Shown here piece after piece: positions 1-6,656 of a stretch of DNA of 43,788 nucleotides. Made by a program: the position numbers and the translations under genes. The stretch is taken from the NCBI GenBank assembly GCA_021372005.1, contig JAJFVC010000043.1, positions 1 to 43,788 on the forward strand. Direction: 5' to 3'. Each line of letters starts with the position of its first letter. The stretch's first letter is position 1. The stretch comes from Planctomycetaceae bacterium (GTDB taxonomy: Bacteria > Planctomycetota > Planctomycetia > Pirellulales > Thermoguttaceae). The notes beneath the pieces are model-generated. The model was not told where the DNA came from. It saw nothing but the letters and a program-made list of their open reading frames with translations, and did no database searches.

Positions 1-157
1 CGCTGAAGGCCAGCAGGATGCAGCCCCAGCCCAGATTGACGTTGATGCCGAGCGAACGCTGATAGATTTTGGGGTCGGAGACCAGGCCGAATCCGGTGAG
101 AATCAGGCCGAAAATGCCGAACATCAGTCCGATGGGAAGGCGAAGGTCGAGATGCAT
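1..157 (-). CDS. Small membrane protein, partial (cut by window edge)
   Basis: Reading the minus strand from the ATG at 157 gives an open frame that runs off the left edge of the window. The 52 visible residues begin MHLDLRLPIG and contain one clear hydrophobic segment (about residues 8-25), then a short polar stretch (SDPKIYQRS) and the start of a second hydrophobic segment. The start lies 12 bases after the stop of the symporter gene, so the two are very likely co-transcribed. It may be a small accessory membrane protein, but I do not recognise a family and the C-terminus is not visible. Confidence 0.6.
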   Translation of the reverse strand, partial: MHLDLRLPIGLMFGIFGLILTGFGLVSDPKIYQRSLGINVNLGWGCILLAFS

Positions 158-169
158 CAGGGGCTCCGT

Positions 170-2020
170 TTACCAGAACAAGATATTGAGGGCGACGGTG
201 GCGGCCAGCACCAGCAACGCGAGCGTGGCGGGCTGAGCGTACCAGGCCAAGTGTTCGTCCTTGGCCACGTGCGGCGTGAGCGAGTAGACCAAGCCGCGCA
301 GGTCGTCGTCCGTTTTGTTTTGTCGCGTGCACAACGAGACGAGAATGGTCAACAGGAAGCATGTGGTCCAGGCGAAAATGGCGGTCCAAAAGTTTTGGGC
401 CATTTCGCTGCGATAGACGTGCAGCGGATGGCCGAACGCCAGCCAGCCGCCTTTGGCCAGCGAAGCGGCGCCGGCCGGCACGGTCCATCCGTGATGCATT
501 GCGGCGGCGACGGTGCCCGACAACAGACCGCAAAACGCGCCGTGGCCGGTGGCGCGTCGCCAAAACATGCCCAGCATGAAGGTGGCGAACAGCGGGGCGT
601 TGACGAACCCGAACACTAGTTGCAGCACGTCCATGATATTGTTGAACTGCGTGGCGAAATAGGCCGCCCCGACGCTGACGGCGATGCCCGCGACGGTCGA
701 GGCGCGGCCCATCCACAGATAGTGGTTGTCGGACTTGTTCGGCGCGATGTAGCTTTGATAGATGTCGTAAGTCCAGACGGTGTTGAAGGCCGTCACGTTG
801 CCGGCCATGCCCGACATGAACGAGGCCATCAGCGCAGTCAGCCCGAGGCCCAGCAGCCCAGTCGGAAAATAATGGAGCAACATCATCGGCGTGGCCAGAT
901 CGTAGTCGGGCACGGGCTGTTTTGTTTTCGGATCGAGCACGGCGACGGCGTTGCCCTGGGCGTCCTTCTCGACCTTGGGCGGGATGATGCCGCGCGCCGG
1001 CGGCAGTGTGAAGGCGGTCGCTTTTTCGGACGTCGCGGCGGCGCGCTGGACCGTCGGATGCGGGGCGGCGACCAACGCGATCATGCCGGGCAGGATCACC
1101 AGGGCGGGAAACAACATTTTGGGAACGGCGGCGATCAGCGGCGTGCGACGCGCGGCCGACATCGAATCGGCGGCCATCGCTCGCTGAATCACCAGAAAAT
1201 CGGTGCACCAATAGCCGAATGAGAGCACGAACCCCAGGCCCATGACCAATCCGAACCACTCGACGCCCATCGGGTTGTCGGCCGCTTGGCTCAGATGGCT
1301 CCATGAGTTGGTCCAAGTGCCCGGCGAAAATCCTTCGGTTGCGGCCACGGCGTTCAGTTTGGTCGTGAGTCCCTGCCAGGCCCCGAGCAGTCCGTTGGGC
1401 CCGCCGACGTCTTTTAGCCCCAAAAAGACCAGCGGCAGAAACCCCAACACGATCAAGAAAAACTGGAGCACTTCGTTGTAGATGGCCGAGGTCAGTCCGC
1501 CGAGAAAGATGTAGAACAGCACGATGACCGCCGACGCGGCCAAGCTGAAGTGGAAGTTCCAACCGAGCAGCAACTCCATCAGTTTCGCCAGGGCGTACAT
1601 CGAAACGCCGGACGAAAACACGGTCATCACGGCGAAGCTGACGGCGTTGAACCCGCGGGTCTTCTCGTCGTAGCGGAGTTTCAGATATTCGGGCACCGAT
1701 CGGGCGCGGGAGCCGTAATAGAACGGCATCATGAAAAGTCCGACGAACAGCATGGCCGGGATCGCGCCGAGCCAGTAAAAATGGCTGGTCATGATGCCGT
1801 ATTTCGCGCCGGAGGCGCCCATGCCGATCACCTCCTGCGCGCCGAGATTGGCTGAGATGAACGCCAGCCCGGTGATCCAAGCCGGGATCGACCGGCCGGA
1901 CAAGAAGAAATCGGTGCTGGTTTTCATGAATCGTTTGAGGGCGACGCCGATGCCCAGCACGAACAGCGTGTAGACGATGAGAATGACGTAGTCGACGCCG
2001 CCGAGATGAACCGCTTCCAT
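170..2020 (-). CDS. Sodium:solute symporter (SSS/SGLT family)
   Basis: A 616-aa integral membrane protein with about 13-14 hydrophobic segments, predicted to import a solute with Na+. Family marks seen: the N-terminal DYVILIVYTLFVLGIG helix, the DFFLSGRSIPAWITG loop typical of SSS proteins, SARSVPEYLKLRYD, and the segment ASFMSGMAGNVTAFNTVWTYDIY, which resembles the SGLT core helix and the loop after it. A polar insertion of about 60 residues (PPKVEKDAQGNAV...) lies between two helices in the middle. The start is taken at the ATG at 2020 (MEAVHLGG) because the longer reading frame adds a basic, non-membrane leader; AAAAGGG precedes this ATG. The substrate cannot be told; sugars are common for planctomycete members. 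A small membrane protein follows 12 bases downstream. Confidence 0.9.
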   Translation of the reverse strand: MEAVHLGGVDYVILIVYTLFVLGIGVALKRFMKTSTDFFLSGRSIPAWITGLAFISANLGAQEVIGMGASGAKYGIMTSHFYWLGAIPAMLFVGLFMMPFYYGSRARSVPEYLKLRYDEKTRGFNAVSFAVMTVFSSGVSMYALAKLMELLLGWNFHFSLAASAVIVLFYIFLGGLTSAIYNEVLQFFLIVLGFLPLVFLGLKDVGGPNGLLGAWQGLTTKLNAVAATEGFSPGTWTNSWSHLSQAADNPMGVEWFGLVMGLGFVLSFGYWCTDFLVIQRAMAADSMSAARRTPLIAAVPKMLFPALVILPGMIALVAAPHPTVQRAAATSEKATAFTLPPARGIIPPKVEKDAQGNAVAVLDPKTKQPVPDYDLATPMMLLHYFPTGLLGLGLTALMASFMSGMAGNVTAFNTVWTYDIYQSYIAPNKSDNHYLWMGRASTVAGIAVSVGAAYFATQFNNIMDVLQLVFGFVNAPLFATFMLGMFWRRATGHGAFCGLLSGTVAAAMHHGWTVPAGAASLAKGGWLAFGHPLHVYRSEMAQNFWTAIFAWTTCFLLTILVSLCTRQNKTDDDLRGLVYSLTPHVAKDEHLAWYAQPATLALLVLAATVALNILFW

Positions 2021-2361
2021 GAAAAGGCCCTTTTGGCGAGACGGAGGAGAGAGTGGTTTGGTCCAAGAGGGCCGTCGCAACGCTCCCTTTGCACCCATCG
2101 CGATGCACGTTCAATAAAACCGCGAAAAATCGAAAGTGATCTGCGATTTAAAAGCTACGCATTTGCCGACGGTCTGCGTCCATCGGCGCCTTCGCTATTG
2201 TGTAGATCTGTTTAATGTATCCGCGGATCTTTCGGGCTGCAATGCATCGACGCGGACATTTGGATTGACAAACGGCAGGGTTGGGGCGATTCTGGATTTT
2301 CGGGAAACGACCAACTGTCTTCGCGGAAGAGCATCCGCGCATTCTTAAGTTGGAACGCGTA
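2021..2361. other. Intergenic region between Hpt gene and symporter
   Basis: A 341-bp stretch without a convincing gene. It holds the presumed leader and promoter of the symporter (see 2214-2242). Short open frames here overlap each other on both strands and lack Shine-Dalgarno sequences, so I do not call them. A TTGACA at 2266-2271 on the plus strand has no matching -10 and no gene downstream. Confidence 0.5.
2214..2242 (-). promoter_or_regulatory. Candidate promoter of the symporter gene
   Basis: On the minus strand, TTGCAG (2237-2242) is separated by 17 bases from TACATT (2214-2219). Transcription would start near 2207, giving a leader of about 190 bases before the ATG at 2020. The spacing and the TAnAnT-type -10 match other promoters in this window. 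Confidence 0.4.
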
Positions 2362-2694
2362 TTAGTCGGGCGTTCCGCTCCGGGCGAGACTGCACAGGGC
2401 GATCAATTCGTCGACGGTCGCTCGGATTCGCTCTTCCGGCTCTCCGTCGCGGACGGAGGCCTCGACTCGGCCTGCTGCGGGAGAAATCACGTCGAAGCCA
2501 TAGCTGCCGGCGGCGCCTTTGAGTTGGTGCGCGGTGCGTCGCAGTCGCTCCCAATCCGCAGATTTGAGACATTCGGACAGAGCCGCCACGCGGCCCGGCA
2601 TCTCTTCAACGAACAGGTCGACGATTTCCCGAAGATCGGGATCGGCGGCCAGTCGCGAGTATACACAATCGTGATGAACAGCGGATGGGTCCAT
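2362..2694 (-). CDS. Hpt-domain histidine phosphotransfer protein
   Basis: A 110-aa, single-domain protein. The motif RRTAHQLKGAAGSYGF puts the expected phospho-accepting histidine at residue 56, followed by the conserved K-G-A-x-x-x-G pattern of Hpt helical bundles. Such proteins carry phosphate between a hybrid kinase receiver and a final response regulator. No kinase or receiver gene is adjacent, so this is an orphan relay component; two response regulators lie about 21 kb away (23475-25908), but nothing here links them. No strong ribosome-binding site precedes the ATG. A small inverted repeat (CGTCAG, 7-base loop, CTGACG, 2729-2747) lies just upstream. Confidence 0.88.
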   Translation of the reverse strand: MDPSAVHHDCVYSRLAADPDLREIVDLFVEEMPGRVAALSECLKSADWERLRRTAHQLKGAAGSYGFDVISPAAGRVEASVRDGEPEERIRATVDELIALCSLARSGTPD

Positions 2695-3092
2695 TTTCTT
2701 GTCTGCCCCAAAAAGTTCCGAACAACGCCGTCAGTCCTTTCCTGACGCCAACCAATCATACGTTCTTGTTATGGTCGCTATAACGGTGGGGTTGAGAGTC
2801 GCTGTTGGGGGGTGTTTTTTGTAAGATCGCGTGTTGATTCTTCGGGAAGGCTGTTGTTTTTTGCGGAGCGGACTCGCCGTTTGGGTGAGCGACCGGTTTT
2901 AGGCCGTTACGTTCGACACGATTCGTACAGGCGGCAGTGTTAAGGTGCAAGTTGTGGTGGAAATGGGTTGTCTAGTTAAGGAACGGCTATCGGTCGAGTC
3001 GATAGCAAGTCCTAGATTGGACCCAACCTCCCTACCTACGCCAGTTTGCGTGAGTATCCCACAGGGTCTTTCCTAACAAAGGAGTACCTCCC
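2695..3092. other. Intergenic region with small inverted repeats
   Basis: A 398-bp divergent region between the Hpt gene and the Cys-rich protein gene. I see no gene. It holds three short perfect inverted repeats: CGTCAG/CTGACG (2729-2747), GTTAT/ATAAC (2768-2784) and GCTATCG/CGATAGC (2986-3006). The last lies about 90 bases before the Cys-rich start and could be an operator or leader hairpin. I found no clear promoter hexamer pair for either gene. Confidence 0.4.
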
Positions 3093-3833
3093 ATGTACCG
3101 TCGTATCTTGTTGTCGACGTTGGCCGCGGCCGCCTTGGTGGCGGTGGTTAGCGTCTCCAACGCTCAAGCAGGTCTGCTTGGCAAGTTTGGTTGTTGTGAG
3201 CCCGCCTGCTGTGCGGCTCCGAAGGCATGTGCGCCGGCGGCTTGCGCTCCGAAGGCGTGTGCGCCAGCGGCTTGCGCTCCGAAGGCGTGTGCGCCAGCGG
3301 CCTGCGCTCCGAAGGCGTGTGCGCCGGTGTGCTGCGAGAAGGTGAAATGCTGCCGCGAGAGAAAGTGCCGCGAGCCGCGTTGCTGCCGTCCGCGAAGCTG
3401 CTCCGCCGTGAAGTGCTGCGAAACGGTCAAGTGCTGTGCCGCCCCGAAGGCTTGCGCCGCCCCGAAGGCTTGCGCTCCGGTTTGCAGCGAAGAGCGTTGC
3501 TGCAAAGAGCGTTGCCGCAAGGTTCGCTGCTGCCGTCCGCGAAGCTGCTCCGCCGTGAAGTGCTGCGAAGCGGTCAAGTGCTGTGCCGCCCCGAAGTGCT
3601 GCGAAGCTCCCAAGGCTTGCGCCCCGAAGTGCTGCGAAGCGCCGAAATGCTGCCAGGAAGTGAAGGCCTGTGCCCCGGCGACTTGCTGCCCGAAGGTTTG
3701 CAAAGAGCGATGCCACAAAGAGCGTTGCCACAAGGTTCGCTGCTGCCGTCCGCGGAGCTGCTCGGCGGTTGAGTGCTGCGAAGCGGTCAAGGCTTGCGCC
3801 CCCGCTTGCTGTGCGCCTGCTTGCTGCAAATGA
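3093..3833 (+). CDS. Secreted cysteine-rich repeat protein
   Basis: A 246-aa protein with a clear signal peptide (MYRRILLSTLAAAALVAVVS..., cleavage likely after SNAQA). The mature part has about 59 cysteines in roughly 220 residues, mostly as CC pairs spaced by short K/R/A/P-rich links. It starts with a ten-residue alternating repeat (APAAC APKAC), followed by three copies of a larger module containing RCCRPRSCSAV(K/E)CCE. AAAGGAG lies at a good distance before the ATG, and a strong terminator follows at 3900-3942, so it looks like a single, well-expressed gene. Cys-rich secreted proteins are known from planctomycete cell walls; a disulfide-linked wall protein or a metal-binding protein are both possible. 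I know no exact family. Other frames across the gene are open only because of the repeats. Confidence 0.85.
   Translation: MYRRILLSTLAAAALVAVVSVSNAQAGLLGKFGCCEPACCAAPKACAPAACAPKACAPAACAPKACAPAACAPKACAPVCCEKVKCCRERKCREPRCCRPRSCSAVKCCETVKCCAAPKACAAPKACAPVCSEERCCKERCRKVRCCRPRSCSAVKCCEAVKCCAAPKCCEAPKACAPKCCEAPKCCQEVKACAPATCCPKVCKERCHKERCHKVRCCRPRSCSAVECCEAVKACAPACCAPACCK
3211..3326 (+). repeat. 30-bp tandem repeat inside the Cys-rich gene
   Basis: Almost four copies of a 30-bp unit (recognised by CTCCGAAGGC recurring at 3217, 3247, 3277 and 3307) encode the alternating APAAC/APKAC decapeptide. Copies differ at one or two bases only, which suggests recent duplication or gene conversion. The larger coding module beginning TGCTGCCGTCCGCG recurs at about 3381, 3528 and 3741. 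Confidence 0.85.
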
Positions 3834-3899
3834 GCCGTAAGAGCTTAGGCCCGAACCCATCCCCGATCCAGGGTTGAGCCAGCTCCTTTACGATCATGT

Positions 3900-3942
3900 C
3901 CAGCGGTCCGGTCGAACGTCGATCGGACCGCTGGTGTTTTTT
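3900..3942 (+). terminator. Strong intrinsic terminator after the Cys-rich gene
   Basis: CCAGCGGTCCG (3900-3910) pairs perfectly with CGGACCGCTGG (3924-3934). The inner bases continue the stem (G-T wobble, then TCGA/TCGA) to a 3-base loop, making about 16 pairs. The run TGTTTTTTC follows. It sits 66 bases after the stop codon and also separates this gene from the convergent gene at 3968. Confidence 0.85.
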
Positions 3943-3967
3943 CTTGGCTCTCGGCCGGATCGCCGAT

Positions 3968-6655
3968 TTATCGAATCTCGGCCGGACCGGATTCTTGGAG
4001 CGGCGGATCTTCCGCCGGTTTCTTCTTGGGTTTCGGCGACGAGGGCAACGGACGATCGTCGAGCCAAGATCGCAGCAGTGCGAATAGGACGTCGTAGCGG
4101 GCCTTGGTGGCTTTGTCGGGCTCGAGCATCCAGTGCTCGCCCATCCGCTTGTCGTTCCAAAGCGATCCGAAACCGATCGCCATGACTGAGCCGCGGCCGT
4201 AGCGGGTTGTCGCGGCGACCGGGTACTGGTCCAACTTGGCCACCGGTTGGCCGCCGACCACTTCGTTGGCGCCGGCCACGTCGACCGCGGGCAGCAGGTC
4301 CGTCGTGCTCAGCTTGCCGGTCCAGGTCCGATCGTGACGAATCGATAGGCCGAACGGCGACAGCAGGCTGTGGGCCGTCGAACCGTTGTTTTCGGGCGAA
4401 TCGAGGACCAGCAGACGTCCGCCGTGGGCGACATATTCGACCAGCCGGTTGCGGAACTCGTCGGTTACGGAGCGGTTGGGGCAGAGAATCACCAGGGCGT
4501 CGCCGGAGAAGGCGTCAGGGCCGGAGCGACGGACGGTGTAACAGCCGAGTCGAGCGATCCACTGTTCGAGCAAGCCGTAGCCTTCGCCGCCGCCTTGGGT
4601 GTCGGGGCCTTTGGAGAGCGGCGCGACGGACACCGTGCGGTCGACGACGACGCAGCGTTCGGGACGGAGGGCCTCGGGTTGCGGCAGAGCCCAACGATGC
4701 ATGGCGCCGACGGCCGTTGAGGCCACGACCCATGCACATGCTGCGGAAGCCAACAGCAGCAGAAAACTTGGAAGATATCGCCCACGAGCCATCCACAAAC
4801 CTGCCATCAACGAGACGAAGCCCAACACCAAAAGCCAGGGACGCGGGTCGAGCAGCGGCTGGGCGTGATTGAGCCACTCGACCATGCCGAGCATCAGCTC
4901 CGCCTTGCCGGGCTGGAAGACGCAGAAGTTCGAAAAGATAGTCGAATCGGTGAAGGCCACCGCGCGGCCTTGGCCGTACTGTGCGGCCCAGATTTGGATG
5001 AACGCCCCGTAACGCATTTCGGGGCAGTGTTGCGGGAACGGGTGGAAATTATCGTTGTGATATTCGGGGCCCATGCTCCACAGGCCCGTATTGAGCGCGA
5101 CGGCGCGGCCGTGGCTGTTGCCCGGGTCGATCGAACACGATACGGCGAAATCCATCGGCGGCACGCGTTGGACGATCGGATGCGACGGACGGGTCGGCGT
5201 GTAGTGCTGGTCGAACGGCGACGCGCCGAACCCGAACAGCAGATCGTCGCGGAACGTGAAGCCCATCGGGCGGGCGATGTCGTTCAGGATCGTGCCCGAC
5301 CGCTCGAAGTTCGTATGGTCACCGACCAGCAGCAGGCCGCCGCCGCGCTGGACGAATTGTTGGACGGCTTTCACTTCGTCGGGACTGTAGCGGACCGTCG
5401 GGGTTTTGAGGATCAGGACGTCGCAGCCGGCCAGGGTTTTTTCGTCGATTTTGTCTTTTTCGGTCAGCCGCGACATCTGATAATACTGACTCAGATAGTC
5501 GTAGATGGCGGTGTAATTGTAGCCCGACGGCTCGCCGAAGCTGAGCGTGTCGTAGCCGGCATTGGTCGGTTCCCAGTTGGAGTGACGCTCGACGACCATC
5601 ACGCGGCCGTCGCGCCGCGAGCCGACCGGACACCAATCGACCGCTGCCGTAACCAGTGCGACGGCCAAAGCGATCAGCAGCGGCGCCCGCGACGCACAAC
5701 GGCAGGACGAGGGCTCGGGACCGGAAGTTGTTTCTTCTTCGGATATGGCGACCGGGATGCGAACGAATCGCCAGGCCAGCAGGACGGGCACGACCAGCAG
5801 GATCAGCAGTATCCACGGCGAAAAGCAATGGTTCATTGCGTGCAGCGGCCGGTCGGGATCGGATCGCAAAACGCGCTGCAGATAGACGGCCATCAGCAGC
5901 CCGGTCCTTACGGGAATCCAGCAAACAAGCACGATGGCCAACGCGCGGAAGCTGTGCAAAAGCGAGTCCGCAGACGATTCGGCGGTTGGCGATGAGGCGT
6001 CGGGTACGTCGGCGGGCGGGGCGTCGATCGCTTGCGGCTCCTGTCGCTTCACGATCTTCGGCCCTCGCCGCCAAAGCAGCAAAACCGCTCCGCCGACGAA
6101 GAACAGCAGCGTGGCCGGATCGAGCAGCAGTTCCCATGTGACGGCCAGGCGGTGCGGCTGGCGCATCGAGTGCATCACGACGGTCGAGCCGTCGGCCGCG
6201 GCGTCGATGCCCAACAGTGACGCGACGCCGCTCAGCAGCGAAGCGACCCAGTCGGGCAAATTGTGCGAGCAGGCCGTGGCGTTGGCGTACAATTCGAGCG
6301 TCAGCCATTGGACGAACATCAACAGTCCGGCCAACGTCGCGCCGGAGGCCGGAGCGTCGAGCCGGCGACGGGGCAGCGGCAATCGGACGGCCGCCAGTGC
6401 GAGGACGATCAAAAGCGGTGCGGCGCGATACGGCCAGTCGGCGTACCAGACGACCGGGAGCAGCAGCAACGCGGCGATCGCGCTGGAGCGATTTTTTAGA
6501 ACCGCGAGCGTCGCGTCGGACGGTTTTTGGCTCAGCAGGGCAACGGCCGCCGCCAGCGAGGCGAACCAGACCCAGGGGTTGGCCGGATAGAAATAATCCA
6601 GTCCGAACAACCACGAGCCGGCCAACAGCGCTGTGCCTATCCAAAAACGCATCAT
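3968..6655 (-). CDS. Giant membrane protein: exosortase-like helices plus two DUF4350/GATase-like domains
   Basis: An 895-aa protein of unknown function. Residues 1-300 hold about 8 hydrophobic segments. Residues 145-300 resemble an exosortase core in order and spacing: LGI...GSTVV, then CWIPVRTGLL (Arg250), then MNHCFSPW (His275). At the position where exosortases carry the catalytic Cys (about residue 177, in TWELLLDP) there is none. Residues 350-595 look like a DUF4350/glutamine-amidotransferase-like alpha/beta domain (HSNWEPTNAGYDTLSF, FVQRGGGLLLVGDHTNF), followed by two helices (605-655). A second such domain lies at 665-870 (YVAHGGRLLVLDSPEN), with a K/P-rich tail. It starts 1 base after the stop of the related 900-aa gene, so the pair is translationally coupled. 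The exosortase relationship is my inference. Confidence 0.8.
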   Translation of the reverse strand: MMRFWIGTALLAGSWLFGLDYFYPANPWVWFASLAAAVALLSQKPSDATLAVLKNRSSAIAALLLLPVVWYADWPYRAAPLLIVLALAAVRLPLPRRRLDAPASGATLAGLLMFVQWLTLELYANATACSHNLPDWVASLLSGVASLLGIDAAADGSTVVMHSMRQPHRLAVTWELLLDPATLLFFVGGAVLLLWRRGPKIVKRQEPQAIDAPPADVPDASSPTAESSADSLLHSFRALAIVLVCWIPVRTGLLMAVYLQRVLRSDPDRPLHAMNHCFSPWILLILLVVPVLLAWRFVRIPVAISEEETTSGPEPSSCRCASRAPLLIALAVALVTAAVDWCPVGSRRDGRVMVVERHSNWEPTNAGYDTLSFGEPSGYNYTAIYDYLSQYYQMSRLTEKDKIDEKTLAGCDVLILKTPTVRYSPDEVKAVQQFVQRGGGLLLVGDHTNFERSGTILNDIARPMGFTFRDDLLFGFGASPFDQHYTPTRPSHPIVQRVPPMDFAVSCSIDPGNSHGRAVALNTGLWSMGPEYHNDNFHPFPQHCPEMRYGAFIQIWAAQYGQGRAVAFTDSTIFSNFCVFQPGKAELMLGMVEWLNHAQPLLDPRPWLLVLGFVSLMAGLWMARGRYLPSFLLLLASAACAWVVASTAVGAMHRWALPQPEALRPERCVVVDRTVSVAPLSKGPDTQGGGEGYGLLEQWIARLGCYTVRRSGPDAFSGDALVILCPNRSVTDEFRNRLVEYVAHGGRLLVLDSPENNGSTAHSLLSPFGLSIRHDRTWTGKLSTTDLLPAVDVAGANEVVGGQPVAKLDQYPVAATTRYGRGSVMAIGFGSLWNDKRMGEHWMLEPDKATKARYDVLFALLRSWLDDRPLPSSPKPKKKPAEDPPLQESGPAEIR

Positions 6656-6656
6656 G

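Noticed and set aside
2281..2745. 154-aa plus-strand frame opposite the Hpt gene
   Set aside because: No motif, and the opposite frame carries a full Hpt signature.
3036..3860. Long open frames of 181-274 aa on both strands over the Cys-rich gene
   Set aside because: They are by-products of the repeated, stop-poor DNA. Only the frame at 3093-3833 has a signal peptide and a ribosome-binding site.
5319..6644. 441-aa minus-strand frame within the 895-aa gene
   Set aside because: Arg-rich shadow; the overlapping frame shows clear membrane helices and domains.
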